Positions 24,855-38,865 are shown, numbered from the stretch's first letter. The stretch: DNA of 64,000 nt from Hydractinia symbiolongicarpus (GCF_029227915.1 NC_079882.1:1922001-1986000); one strand, 5' to 3'. Program-made: numbers and translations. The notes: generated from the letters alone by a model not told the origin.

Positions 24855-27800
24855 ATGGTGGTTGATGTAGGGAGGACCGTAGATCGAAACATCTTTCGAA
24901 GAAATATATCTGACGAAGATAGTGTTTATGAAGATTTACCCATGTCGAGCTCGGTAGGACGACGGAATTTACTGCGGTTAAACATCGATACGTCAGTGAA
25001 GCGAAACTCAGATATAATGCGACAAAGTGAGGAAAAACTATGCTCAAAGGAGAAAGATGATAAGTCAGAAACTTTTGAAACTGATGTAAACCGCAACAGC
25101 ATTGTTGATAAACCAATCTGTATAACACCTGAAGACATATGCGAAGTGACGTCGACGGAAATAACAGAACGGAAAATCAGGAAAAAAAACTCGGCCATAA
25201 ATAGTTTTCGTAGTTTAGTAAAGGCTACTGTAATTAGTTCTGAACTTAATAAAACGTCACAAAACCAGGACAGTGGAAGTAAAACGTCTCCTGTAACAAA
25301 AGCACGAAGCGCCGATGACAATAAAAAAGAAATTAAAATCAGTAATAAGAAAAAAATATCCACAAGTTCAAGAGATAAAAAACTTAGAAAGAAACGAAAC
25401 AGACGATCTCGAGCGATACCAAATGAAGGAGCGTCACTGTGGGCGCCAATAGTAAGTAATCCGAAAATCCGAAATGTTAACCGAAAATTAACTCAGTAGC
25501 ATATCTTAACTTCTTTTCATATTTGTAAAATACAAAAATGTTTAAACATTTCAGTGGGGGCTAGAACTTCAACATAAATTACGGGAAGCAATACCAAGAT
25601 CCATAGCGAAAGCCCAATTGTTTTTTCTACAAAAAGAACCTTAAAAAAATTACCAGCCTAGAGTGCATGTTCCATTACAATAAATATTTATTTTTTAAGG
25701 ATAATTGCTGTTGGAAGTCAGCAGGTGGTCGAACAGTAAATTTGGAAGATATTTCTTTGGCTCAATTATGTGATGCTGAAAGGCGCGCACTAAAAAAACT
25801 TGCAATCTTACGACTACACGAACTAGGAGCTGATTGCCAGGTCACCATCCCAAAAGGTAAGCTATGTTATTCTGGAACTTGTGGTGAATAATATATAAAA
25901 ATATATACAAAAAACCCCACAAGACAATGAAAAAATTATTAAATAGGTTTTTGCAACTGCCTTGCCACAAATGCGTACAAAGTTAAGTGGTGTACAAATT
26001 ACAGGTAATCTCTTGGTTAACATAACAAACAAGACGATTTTATACAAGAAGAAAAAAATGGAAACCTTTATTTAACATAGTAGAATTTGAATTCGCACAA
26101 ATAAAAGCTATGGAATTTATTTCCTAAGCATGTTAGCTAAGTGTGGTAAAACATGTATTTCGTAATCCTTTTTAGTGGATAAAAAAGGGCACATAAAGGG
26201 TGTTAAATGGATTTAAATTCGCACGTTTTAATATCGCATCCTGCAAACAATTCAGCATTGTATTTCGTTGATGATAATGTGCTTAGCAGATGTTTTCTTA
26301 ATCAGTTCAATTTTTTCTTCAGAAACTAAGAAATATGAACACAAAAGTTCAAAATTTAGAGAGTTTAATTTTTTAGCAAAACCGGCTATAAATAAATATC
26401 TGGTAATGTTTGATGACTTTATAAACTTTGTGTGAGAAAAGCGGTAGGACTTTTGACTTTCTCAAATTTAAGTATGAGTTTGACACTCAGCTTACAATGT
26501 CTTTTTGCATCAACAATGACATCAATTTCGTCCATTTTTTTTTGCATAATTAAAAACACTTTAAACGTTCCTTTTGTCGTCGATGCTAATGATAAATTCA
26601 TTTTATACAAATGTTGAATAGCTCAGGATTATTAGCTAGAATTGTCCTATTGTTGTTATCAACATATCTTTTGTGACCTGTTTTAATAACTTTATGAAAT
26701 TAAAGCCGGTACTAACAACTCTCACATCAATTTGAGGTTTGAAGAAAAATATATAATAGCTTCCCCACTGCTTTTCCAATGATAAAGATTACACTAAATA
26801 CAACAAAAATAAGTTTTTGTGTTTCATTTATGATTTTCAAATTTTCATTGATTTTTATTTTTTTGAGAAATCTGTACATTTCCCTCTACTTTTCAACTTC
26901 TTGATAATGGTGGACAGAAGTTTAAATCAGCTTTTGGATTAGAACGGTATACTGCCATAAATTTACCTAACCCCTTTGAGGCGTTTGGACAGATTTGAGG
27001 CGTTTGGACAGATTTTGTTTGAAAAAAAACTTGACTTAAGGGGAAATAAACTCCGACGAACAATAAAACTGGGGATTTAAACTTAACCTAGGGAGCAAAG
27101 AGGGAGAAAGAAGGGACGGGAAGCTTTGTTATGACTTAACACAACCACTTATACTTTTTGCTACGTAATGTTTTGTTCAGGTTTTAACAAAAATGTCATT
27201 TGTTATCCTTTTTTTATGTAATAATAGCGAGCGTGTTTTTTTTTATAGTTTTTAAATCTCTCCGCCCACGAGGGGGTGTTTTTAACTGCCTTGATTTTTG
27301 TTTTTACTGACAGAGTTTGTTACACCGTCACTTTAAAACCTGTATAGCGGCTGTGAACTCACAAAGTTGGGGTAGAAATACCTTATAAATTAAAAAGTGT
27401 CTAATCAAAAATCTATAAGTTCCAACTAAATGCACGTTTTGTTTAAATTTATACTCAACTTATTAAAAAATACCGCCTGTCATTGTGATAGGCTTTTTGG
27501 ATTATTAGTTAAATGTATATTAGGAAAGAATTCATTTTGATTTGTGAGAACATACGCTTGTTATCACAAAAATTCTTATGATTGATTCCTTTAGAAGTTT
27601 TTTAAATGGGAAGGGATTACAAAGCTCTCCTATGGAATGCGAACCATGTGAGGTTTAATTAGTGTTTAATGAATAGATCTTGATACAGCGACTTATATGG
27701 AAACGTGTTTGATTCTTAGTTTGCGAAAGTGGCAGACAGCAAAAGTCATACACAAACTTTTCTGTTCCATGCGCCATCTTGCCCATTTAAAATCGACTTC

Positions 27801-30800
27801 CGGGAAAATGACAATTAATAAAGACATTATCACAGAGTGTTTTAATGTCTTGTCTTATCTCCTGGTGTTTTTCTAAATCGGTAATTTCTTAAATATTTTA
27901 ATTGCCATGTTTGTGGTTGGAAATTTTATTAATTTATCAGATAAATTGTTCTCATTTGTTTTATTTTTACCCATTGTCACCACTAATTTGACATTTCATG
28001 ACTTCCGGCTAAGTCTTTATGTAGCATTTAGACAACAATCTTTTTTTATAAGAAAAGGCTAAGATCGAGTTGCCTTAAAAACCTTAAGAACCTTAAGAGC
28101 CCTAAGTGCCACCCTCAATTCATGAGATACACAGACTTTTTATTAAAAAAATCCTAGGTTAAAAAATTGTGGAAAAAGAGAAAAATTAAGAACACCTATA
28201 CAAAATATAACGTTGCCAAATTTTTCCACACTTGTGACTTTTCTTGTGTTAATTACACTTGACATAAAAAATATGTAAAAAAACCATTCTGCACCCCAGA
28301 GCTCTTTGGATAAACTTAATCTCAAAGAGCTCTGGGGACAAAAATGTAGAAGAACAATTGTTCCGGCCTCTTTAAAAAACGATTTTTAATGAGATCCTTA
28401 GTTTCTGTTGATCATGTCAATAATAACCCTACAAGGGCGTTTCTGGCGAATAGGATTCTTACAACAAAGCTACCAGAGTCATGGTAAATCAACAGACCAA
28501 CTAGACAACTGATAACTTCATCAACCTTATTATGACTGATCTGTTCGCAGAAAAGATGAATTTCCATTACCACTATTGTTGTTATGAATCTAGCAAGATT
28601 AAACTAAGTGTGTTTATACAGTACCACGCATGGACACATAAGAACTTAGTGTTTTGTTTTTCTCCATTTCCAACACAATTCGACACATTTTAATTTTAGC
28701 ATTTGTAGATTTGCGTGTCTTACAGTTGACTTTAAAACACTCCATTGTTTTTGAATCATTTCACTGATTCAGGACATAATTTCGACAGAATGTAATAGGG
28801 AAGACACAACTTTTGGTAGCTAGTTTTCCCTAACGATATTTTATTACTCTGCTATCCAATTTTACATTTTTGAGATGTTTCTAAAATGTTCTACGACACT
28901 TTTATTTAGAACACCATGCAGCTGCTAGAAGAAGATGGAAACAAATTTTAACTATAAAAAGTAAAAAAGTCAAAGGAGATGCAAATGAAAAAGGTACCTT
29001 CTTTGTGATAGTTGTTTTGCCATTATTTTCCAGCTATGTAGGTAGTGTGTAAGCAAAAAGTTTATATTACACATTTTCTAAGATTATATAAACATCATGG
29101 GTGTTGCTAAATAAGAAACAATTCAAAATTTTATATAAAATATTATTAAAATGTCAAGGTAAAACTTTTTTTAATAAATAATCACAGTAAGAATAAGTAG
29201 CGTTGCATTTGTCTTGCTCGATGCGCGTCTAGCACAATTGGGGAAAAGAGTCGTTAAGATCGTTTAAAACTAAAAGCCTTACTAAATTTAAGTCCTAATT
29301 CAACGCCAACAATGAACTTTGACAATTTCACAATACGTTTGTCAGTTCTTTTCATTCAAAAAGTAGATAGATACTACTTTAGCTACATATTTACTATTTT
29401 GTTTTCGTTTTCTTTCAGCATCAGCAAAACCAACCAATCCCGTCTTTTGCATTGAATTATTTCAAGTCATAGAGAACGATAAGGCAGTTGAGAAAGCTCA
29501 TCAGGCAGTTATGGAAAAACTAGATATGGTTGGTGAAGAAATAGAAGAAGAAGGAGAAGAGGAAGTGAAGGGACTGGATTTAAAACAAGACGAGTTAAAC
29601 AACGACCTACCAAATTCTGGAATGTTTGAACGAAGAAATAGTGACCCTATTTTGTTTAGTAATCGTGGGAGTTTATTTAATACTAAAACTGAGGGCGATG
29701 ATGCAGAGGTTTCAAACTATATGTTGAATGCTTTACGAACTATTGATACTTTAAAAGAAGAAGATGAAGAAGAAATAGCGATTAGTAAACGAAAATCGAG
29801 ACTTATAGAAGCCCTAACGTTGTCCTCGACATCTGCATCTTCTATGTGTATTTTAGATCGTGAGATAGAATTTAAGGCTCCCGCACCTCAAGTTCCAAAA
29901 GTAATAACGCAAACGGTGGATTATATAACGAAATACGCTTTAAATACGATCGGCATCTTTCGAACTGGAGGCTCAAAGAAGCGAGTTCGTCAGGTAGGTC
30001 TGAACAAATTCTTGTTGTATTAATAAATACAGTGTCGCCATTTTTTTCACCACCGACGATTAGAATTTGTTGCATGCTAAAAACAGTTAATGATGTAATA
30101 TTGTTACCTATTTTAAAATTCAGAATCATCAATTTCGTTGACTTTATAATCTGGCATGGATAAATCGTGTCCAGAATTGTTACAAATATTCAATGGTAAC
30201 AGTTTCTCCTGCATATATTTGGAAACGTTCTGTAACCCATTTAAATATTATATTTCTTCTGCATTAAAGTTATAACTGATTTCCATTCAGATGAAAGAGG
30301 ACTACGATTCCGGACATTCGTGTGTCATAACAGAAGACACAAACCCACATGATGTTGCTGCGTTATTGAAAGATTTTCTCCGATGCCTTCCAGACCCATT
30401 ATTAACTAGAGAATTATATCCAGCCTTCCTTTCGTGTGCAAGTAAGTATCGCGCAGTAATTTGCCACTTAATTTTTACAGAAAATCTATGTTGCAATTTA
30501 CTCTGTGCTGTATTTGCATTTATTTTTTTATTTTTTTAAACAAATGTGTAACATAGTGATTAATTCCTTTGTTAGAAAACCAGAAAAGAAAAATTATGCT
30601 GGACATTGTCAAGCCACTTATATGGCTTCTACCTGTACCAAATCGTGATACGTTGAAGTTAACCCTTCATTGTCTACAAATGGTAGCAGATAATGCACTG
30701 GACAGAAAAGATGAGGATGGAAATTTGGTAAGAAATCTATAGCTTGCCGATTAACTTTAATCACTTTCGAAATTCCACATGTGCATATTAACGTTCTTTT

Positions 30801-32720
30801 ACAATTTAGATACCTGGAAATAAAATGGACAGCCAAAATCTAGCAACATTAATGGCACCAAACATTCTTCATAGATGCAAGGTAAGGAATTAATCGCCTT
30901 ATATATATATATATATATATATAAAAGAAGGGAAATTATTCTTTGGTTTTTAAGTAGCTATAATATATTTTAAAAATATGAGAGAAATATGTCTGGTCTC
31001 GATATGTTTTGATAACAAAACCAGGAATAATTTGAAATTGGGACAATAGCGTTCGGTTTTACAAGGTTTGTTGTTCTGATCTCATATTAATGCTTAAATA
31101 ATAAACTAGCTGATTTTATTTCTTAGACATACAAAAATCCACAAGCTTTTCAAGTAGATGGTAGCCTAAACTCGGATGATAATAAATGTTCGATTGAAGT
31201 TGTCGAAGCCATGATCTCCAACAACGAAAACTTATTTGAGGTGAATATCTGCCAGATAACATTCCATCATTATTTCAACTTCATATACACTAACTTGTTT
31301 CTCTTTTAATGTTAAGTTACGGTAAATGTTATTAACATTTTTTTTGATTTCATATTTTTTTTTTTGTTAGATATCCGCCAATGATCATCACGCTGTCCTT
31401 TCTATCCTACTGGAAGAAGATCCAGAGACCGTGGACTACGTGTTGAGACGAAAATCAACCAGGACAAGTCTTGTGGAGTGAGTGTTTGAAAAATTTTGTT
31501 GTAAAAATTAAAATATTATTTAAACTTTTTTAGATCAAAAACTTTAATACTAGTAGCTAACTGCTATTCTAAGCACATATTTTAATTTTTGTTTGAAATA
31601 TCTAGTTACAACCTCGTCCCGAGGGCATCTTGAATTTTTTCTAACATTGGAACGGCGATTCGAACATGTTCGTCTTGCCGTCCTGATATAAGAAGGACAC
31701 AACAGGCGCTGGGAGCGAGGTTAATCTAATTACACATTTACACATAAGAGCAACTTCATTTACCTATTATTGCATGCCTACAGGGCCATCGAAGGTATGG
31801 AGGAAGAAATATGCATCACTGCTAATGTCAATGGAAAGCGCCCCTCTAGTGCAGGTCCACGCACTGTTTATAATCATGAAGAAGTCACTTTCCGAAAGAG
31901 TAATTCTTTTAATCAAGGTCCTTATAAACCGTTCGTTCGACGTCGTAAGGACAGCACAGGTAGCAGACCAACTTCGACAAAATCTGATCCAGATAGAAAC
32001 AGTTTAAGAAGGTCTGGAATGGGTACGCCGCCGCATAGAATAAGACGGAAATCTTCAAAAGTCTTTGCTGAGTTGGGAGATGGAGAGGAAGCGTTAAAAA
32101 GAAATTCTGAAAGTCCTCGGGACAGTGGGGTTGTGATCGCTGCATCGACACCTCCATTTCAAAGAAATTCGTTACGTAATTCACTTGAGACAAGGATAGG
32201 AAAATCTCTTTCGGACTCACCCACAATTACAAAGATTCCTTTAATCGTGCGAAGACAACAAAGTCGTGACCGCGATTCCAGAGACTCTGCATATGATAGT
32301 GGTATGCAAGGTATGTTTTCAAATAGAAACACGACCACTTCAATCCAAATAATTACTGATGAGGAGGGCGACAATCTTGATATTGATTTAACAAGTTCAC
32401 CATCAGACGTCGGTTCTCCTAAGTCACCTTTTTACTTAAGTGATGTGTTAGATACTCCCTCATTTGTCTCCCCGGAAATGCATTCCCCCAACACTGTAAT
32501 GAGGAGGAAGATCTCTCTGCCAGCATTTGCTGCCACTGAACGCCCTACCGGGAGGGCCACAAGCAAGTCAATGAGCATCGATGGAGAAAAATGTTGCAGA
32601 CCAAGCTTATCTTCCACCAAGACTAATTCACCAATAGATTGGAATAACGAAGATAACTGGCCTAATTGGGAAATGAATCCTAGAGAAAGCCAGTTTCCAA
32701 CACAAGAGACCACACTTTAA
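24855..32720 (+). CDS. ARHGAP6-like: ARHGAP6-like Rho GTPase-activating protein
   Basis: Ten exons, 24855-25451, 25700-25856, 28910-28993, 29419-29993, 30291-30441, 30576-30727, 30810-30881, 31127-31240, 31371-31477 and 31784-32720, total 2946 nt and 981 residues. The order of motifs matches vertebrate ARHGAP6/36. There is a basic Ser-rich N-terminus, then a conserved block GGRTVNL...QVTIPKG (about 206-250), a short KSRLIEAL motif, and the RhoGAP domain (about 435-660). Its arginine finger is Arg461 in GIFRTGG, followed by KKRVRQ. The Ser/Arg-rich tail ends in a W-rich DW...NWPNWE block and TQETTL, a likely PDZ ligand. The role is to speed GTP hydrolysis by Rho-family GTPases and so affect actin. 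Intron 2 is 3.1 kb; intron 9 carries a foldback. The first-exon start is the least certain part. An AATAAA lies at 33401. Confidence 0.85.
28294..28338. repeat. Perfect 15-bp-arm hairpin
   Basis: ccccagagctctttg and its inverted copy caaagagctctgggg are separated by about 15 bases. It lies in intron 2 of the RhoGAP gene. Its ends resemble the CCTCGTCCCC foldback family, but membership is unclear. Confidence 0.5.
30901..30922. repeat. (AT)11 microsatellite
   Basis: A pure AT dinucleotide run in the intron immediately after the exon 30810-30881 of the RhoGAP gene. Confidence 0.9.
31609..31723. repeat. Foldback element with AACCTCGTCCC ends in the last RhoGAP intron
   Basis: The left end is caacctcgtccc and the right end gctgggagcgaggtt, which pair as diverged inverted repeats of the same family as 19929-20013. 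It occupies about a third of the 306-bp final intron of the RhoGAP gene. Confidence 0.55.
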
Positions 32721-33400
32721 AAAGAAGGAAGAAATTCTATTTCTTCTAAAAGGGAATACGATAGAGAACCAATGTAGAGATGTCAACTGTAGGATCAGTG
32801 GAAGTTATATGTAATCAGGATGCTTAAGAATTATATTCTTATACAACTTACCTCCTGAAAACTGAAAAAAAGAACACTTTAATAACTCAGTAAGTCTAGA
32901 CACACTTCTAAAAGCCGACAACCATTACATGTCGCCATTTTCACGAATTAATAATTATTTTATGTAGTAGGTTAATATTTTTTCCCAAAAAGACAAAACT
33001 ATGTAATATGCCAGAACAAGTGTGAGCACTGCTGCTTAATATTTTTGAGCAAACCATGTCCATGCTATGTATGTGATTGTCTTGGGTTTTTTTAACTCAC
33101 ATTTGTTCAATTTTTTAATGAAAAGTTCCCATTCATGATAGGAAGACGTCACAGTTTATACGCTACAATTTTTCTTATATACTCTACAAAAATATAGCAA
33201 AAAAAATAGAAGGAACAAATGTCTTTTTGCAACAAGTTTTAAATGTTATAAGCTTGACACTGAGAGGGCTGAATTCGGAAAACCTCTACGTGCTCGTATT
33301 CATCACGTCTCTACTGTCAACGTCAATCCTCCCTAAAAAGATTTTGGAAAGTCAAAGAAAAACAACCGAACTTGTGTAATTTGCATCTATGGTAACACAA

Positions 33401-33406
33401 AATAAA
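33401..33406 (+). promoter_or_regulatory. Poly(A) signal AATAAA for the RhoGAP gene
   Basis: A canonical hexamer about 680 bases after the RhoGAP stop codon. It implies a 3' UTR of roughly 0.7 kb. Whether an earlier site is used cannot be told. Confidence 0.3.
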
Positions 33407-34783
33407 CAACTCATCTCAGCAGATCCTTTTTAAGCGGCTTAATCCCTGTCGTAGAAATTATTTTTAACTTATTTAATTTATAAAATTTAAAAGGGTCTAC
33501 AAAAACATATTCTGTAGACCCGTGTGCTTGTTTGGGTATCGTGAATGCATACTTTTTTAAAGAGATTACTATGTTCATACTGACTATTTTTCGATATATT
33601 TTTTTAAATAAACGTTTTAAATTATTTTTTTGTAAATCCATAGCTTACTTCAGTATTCAGCACTCTCGTATTTATCATGCAATATTTTGATGAAAATATT
33701 TTTTGGTCTTATTTTTTTGTCAAGAATGTTAATATTTTGAAATCTAAGAAGTAAATATGTAAATAGAAAGTAGAAAGTTTTGTTCTTTTTTTGTGTCAAT
33801 GACACCATTCCATAAATTTGGTGTTCTTAAAACCTTATTAGCAGTGACTTCACTTTTTGGATAGCAATAATGGCAGAATCAAAGAAGACCCTATTTTGCT
33901 TTATAAAATATATAGATACGATTAGTAACAAAATACAATAACTTAAATCTTTACAGAAATGAATAGCTACAACTCTTGTTATGCTTGCTTTTTGATTTCT
34001 CTCTCCGCTAAGCGGAGCGGAATCTTTAAATAGCACAGTATTAGATATATACATATATATATGTATATATAGAGAGAGAGATGAAAACAGCACAGAGCCC
34101 GGACGCTATTACGTTGTTGTTAACGAGGCTAAAACTTTTTACCTCGGGAAAATTCCATTTTCTAGAAAGCCAATGTAAATGTTCTCTATGGCTTCATTGT
34201 CAACCAATCTAAATATAGATTGTTAATTTTAACCCCGCCGGCCGCTCACGAGAATTCTTCGTGTGGCCAGTAGTCTCGTGAGTCATTGCTAATTTTTTCA
34301 CTCTTGCTCGTTGTTGATAAAGTCATATATGTATTGTGATAAGTTGATGTCATTCATGAATATATTCTATCAGGTAGGAATTATTATACTTTTTTTGCTA
34401 GATAGCTGGGATTAAAGGATTAAAATAAGAAAAAATTTGGCTAACTGGTTAGCTAGCTTAACTTTTAATGCTGGCTAACCCTACCCCTTAACCGTAACTA
34501 GCTGGTTTAGCTATATCTATGTAGTAACTAGCCAGATAGCTGCGAGAAAATGAAGAGGCATTCTCCCGGTCGGAATGTCACGTGGTACTACTTTCGGTTG
34601 AGGGAGAACACAGACCTTGCACGGTCAAATTCTCACGGAAGAATATTCAATTAAACAAGAACTGCAAGTATCTGAGTTAAAGAAAAAAAAAACTCCCCCC
34701 TATTTATGAAGAGGTAACCGCGTAAATGGCGTGTTTGCCTTTAAACCCTAACGGCTGCCTTAAAAAAAAACTGTAATTCTACA

Positions 34784-35879
34784 GTTTAAGGTGACGGTAT
34801 ACCTTTATTGTATCAAAAAATCGATTTTTTTTATTAGCCATTTATATTAAAGAAACGACGATCTTTCCAATGGTAAAACTATTTATTCATTTTTCGAAAG
34901 GGAATATTGATTTTATCCAAATAACTAACTTCTTTTTCTGATCGGTCTCTCACACCTCAAATTGAATATGAGTTAAGAAAAGAAATGACCATCTGAAAAA
35001 ACCCACCTCAAATCTTTCAGTTCTAAAAATGTATGCCATCCTGTTCTGTTTCTGCAAGTCACAGAAAAATGTTAAACGAATTAGAAAAGTTCTATTTCTA
35101 TGGTATACTCAGTCACGTCATTGCGAATAATGAATATATTCATCGTCTCGAAAGTATGAAAGTATCACCATCATTATGAGTATGCTTTAAAGGTGTGATA
35201 ATTTAAAAAATCTTCAAGGCCTTCTTTTTTTGTCGTACCTATGTTATAATACCCGTATACGTCTCTCAGTCTGTCTCGCAAAATGGTAGCCGCAGTAGCC
35301 AGACATGAAATGCAGTCAATAAATAACGGGCTAAGCCGTGAATTTATCCACGGGTAACCGACTGGTACCATCTATTACATTTCAAATCTCTTTTACAAAA
35401 CTACAGAAGCTCTACCAGGAAGGGTGCTACTCTGCTGAAGCCAACGTGTTTATCTAAAAGCGATTTTTTTTATTATTAAAAAATTAACGATTCTCTAGAT
35501 ATTACATCTTAAAGAAGAAAGTTTAAGTTAAAAAATAGCTTTTTTAGAGAAAGTATAAAATAAATCAAAAACGGTGACTTTATGGAAAACAATTAAAAAA
35601 TCGTTTTTACATACATTTATTACGATTCTAAAGAACATCAAATGAGATTTGGAAACGATGTAGTTTTGTAAACGAAGTCACTTTTTTGAAAGCAGGGTGT
35701 GTTTCAAAAATGTCTCTGTACTTTTCACAAGTTAAAATGTTTCAAATTATTTTTATACTATTTGATAGGTGTTTATAAATGCTTTTTGGTGATGTATGAA
35801 TGAATAAATTTTGATTAACTATCGCTGAAAAATCACGATTTAAAAAAACATGCTCAAAAGGTATACCGTCACCTTAAAC
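34784..35879. mobile_element. 1.1-kb terminal-inverted-repeat element
   Basis: The left end gtttaaggtgacggtatacc (34784) is matched, inverted, by the right end finishing at 35879. About 23 of 24 terminal bases agree. No transposase frame is present, so it is non-autonomous. A copy of the CCCGTGG/GACAGAC repeat (about 35235-35358) lies inside it. Target-site duplication could not be fixed with confidence. Confidence 0.75.
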
Positions 35880-36074
35880 ACACTTCTCTTCTATGATCCC
35901 AACAGTTTTCTTCTGTATCCTCACTCTTCTGCAATTTTGACACTTCTTTTCTGCACTTAACACTTCTCTGCATGTGGCCCGAAACTTTCGCTTAATAACT
36001 AAATTTAAAAATCTGGTCCTAAATTTACACCCATGGTCTGTATACTTTTTTCACTTTTCGCAAGAAGTGGCTAA

Positions 36075-36309
36075 AGGGGGATTTTCATGAAGCGAATTAA
36101 ACGGCGAATTCGCTTTTTAATTTTCACGACAAAATAAATTAGACGCCAATTCATTGTTTACATATGATTGGTCAATAACTAGCAGCGAAACCTTTAGTCG
36201 CGAAAAAGTAGGAACTGTTTCTACTTTTCAGCGAAGCGATTATTTGCGCATGCTCAGATACAACTCGCCGTCGAATTCGCCGTTCAATTCGCTTCGTGAA
36301 AATCCCCCT
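36075..36309. mobile_element. 235-bp MITE with TAA target duplication
   Basis: Ends of about 40 bp, starting agggggattttca, are near-perfect inverted repeats with internal blocks reading gaagcgaatt. Each side is flanked by TAA (36072-36074 and 36310-36312). A 3-bp TWA duplication is the hallmark of PIF/Harbinger elements. There is no coding capacity. Confidence 0.8.
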
Positions 36310-37974
36310 TAACACATGCTCAATTTACAAACAGCTTATTGTAGCAGGTCTTGACGCATGTGCATGAATAAAATAATATCACTAATCAATTCAGATCAGT
36401 AGCAGAGTAGTTAATTTTATTTATTAATAGACACATCAGTAAATGTCTGTCCAGAGTCCTCAAAATCATGGTAGTGTCCAACAAGCAAATCACGTGCTTT
36501 TTCTTTGTTAATTATAATGAAAATACCAGGCTAGGATTTTAGGGTAAAAACAATAGTTCTTTTGTTTAGAACAATAGAAAAATAAAAATACTGACCAGCC
36601 TGGTTAGAATTTAGTCTTATATAAGTGTGTATTGAGAAAGATAAAGAAATGCCTCAAACCACAATATATTTTTATCTAAAGTTAAGCGTAGTGGTCCACT
36701 ACACACAAAACTTTATGAGAGTTACCAAGAACACTTGATCTTTTTATGGTCGGTATGTCATTTACTCATCCTTGTCCTCAGGTATTTTTCATCATTATAT
36801 CCGTCATCCATTATATTTCGAAAAAGCAAAAATGCCTGGGGACTAGAGGGTTGTCATTCATTCAAAAACCTGAGTTATCAAAATCCAATTCAATCAACAT
36901 TCTCGAATTGGGTCTGGGAATTTGAGTTCATGGAAGAGAAATGCTTCTCACTTTGGAAGAGAAGTGTTTCAAACGGAAGAGAAGATTTCGGAGGAAAAAA
37001 GGGAAGTGTTTAAGCCATAGGGGCCATCTCACAATTGGTTTAAAAGTATCACGTGACATTTGCCGATCGAGAGAATAATATTTTGTTCAGGCTATGTTAT
37101 TCTCACTAGAACAGTATGCCGAAATAAATAGACCGAACCATTGAATAGCAAACTGGTGCTAATTCTGTGCTGAAATTGTTTTCTTTTTCTTTATAGATCA
37201 GCCGTCGTCAAAATATCCTCATCACAGAAAAATCTTGAATAAGAAAAATATTTTTAAACGCTCAAATATACGGAAACATTTTCAAATGACACTTGGTTTA
37301 TTTACCTTGTTCACGAGTTGTTGCATTCGAATAAAAAGTGTTCTTATTATTTTTTTTTTCTTATTCATCTTGGAACTGTTTTTCTTTTTTTCTTAATGGT
37401 CATATTGAATTATATTGTTCTTGTATAAAAGTAGCTATAGTCAAAAAAGTGATTTGTGATGTAAAATTATAGCTTAGTTACCACAATAATTGAAATTTGA
37501 TTTTTGTATAAAAATCCATTTATTGATATTGTTTTCCCATACTCTTAGGTCTACTTCTGTCAGCCCTTTCTAAGTTATTGGAAATCCTGTGTTGTTTATG
37601 ACGAAAATCTTCAAGCCTCAGGGTTTCTTGTTTATGTAGAAAAACGTGTACTATCACTAAAACTGGAAGATTAACCCTTGGAAAGGTTTTGTGCAGTGTC
37701 AGGAAGATTCTGTAGTCTCCAAGGTCCCCGTCTTCTTATCCCCAGGGTTTTTTTTGCCTTCTGCACCCCCTTTTCTGGAGATGGTGATTTTGTAGTTATA
37801 CAAAAGTTATTGTACGGTAATTATAACAACGTTACTGTTTGGTCTTAATATTTACACTTACTGTGTCCCGATGAAACTTCATTGCAAATTGACCCTTCTT
37901 TTTTCCAAAAAGTGCTACTAAATATACTTGGCTACTCAGCTATCTGAATTAAGCTTTTGGTGGCGGCGGAATGA

Positions 37975-37993
37975 TTTTTTTTTTTTTTTTTTT
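37975..37993. repeat. T19 homopolymer
   Basis: A run of 19 T in the spacer upstream of P4HA. No adjacent retroposed sequence was recognised that would make it an inverted poly-A tail. Confidence 0.85.
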
Positions 37994-38865
37994 GTGGAAC
38001 AAAATTTAATTCTACAGCAGATCAGAGAAAACTTAATAATTCATACAGCTTAATTATACGAACACATCGTATCTTAAAACTTTTACTCTTCGTTAACCTT
38101 TTTTTCTTATAAAAAGGTTGTCGAAACAACGAGACTCCGGAAAAGGTAAAAAGTTAGAACAATGAAAAACAAGACGAAATGTTAATGATTCTCGCTTTTT
38201 TTCTTAAAAATCCAAGAAACTTGAAGTAGTACATCTTTTAAGACAGAAATATCTATAGACTTTCGATTTTATAATATGTTAGATTATTGATCACAAGTAA
38301 GAAACGAAAGTCTAAAAGTGTGAAAAGAAAAACAAGAACATCTTCGGTTGTTATAAAACAAAAAAATATTGGTTGATTTATTTTTTCGCTTTCATGCCTC
38401 AAATAATTAAATGGGCTGAAGGGAAGGTGCTTCTTTCTGCTCACGCATCTTTCTCATCTAAGCATGATTGATGTTTACATATGTACTCCAAAAAAACTGA
38501 TATTTGAAAGTTTTGAAATTAATCTGTTGTAAAATTATCGTCTAAAAAGTTTTCAGAAATCTTAGTTAGTATACGCTTTTCAAACCAACAAAACTAACGC
38601 GAGTTTTCAGCACAGTCATAATTTTATGCAAAAGCTGATTGTTCTGTTCGCTATCACATTCCGCATGAAACCATAGCTGCTCGCATTGCTTCGACCTGGC
38701 AACACATAAGCTCGGTATGAAACTGATCAGCCTAGAAACTTCTATCAGAACCGGAGATACGATCACAACGTAGAGAAAACTCAAGAAAGAAACATTGCTT
38801 AAAACAAGAAAGAAGAAGAAATCATAAAAAAAACTTAACAAGACAGAACAGAACAGAAAGAAACG

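Larger units (their letters stand above)
32721..38865. other. Spacer between RhoGAP and P4HA genes, transposon-rich
   Basis: It holds the RhoGAP 3' UTR (to about 33420), an AT/AG-rich microsatellite near 34046-34081, and a region of repeated ctagctgg/ccagctag motifs at 34370-34550. Two terminal-inverted-repeat elements follow (34784-35879 and 36075-36309), then foldback remnants at 36766-36850 and 37717-37760 and a T19 run at 37975. No open frame with recognisable similarity was seen. Confidence 0.6.

Noticed and set aside
25555-25641. Possible extra RhoGAP exon (WGLELQHKLRE...) after a good acceptor
   Set aside because: It hits a stop and has no usable donor. Joining 25451 directly to 25700 keeps frame and matches the conserved block order of ARHGAP6.
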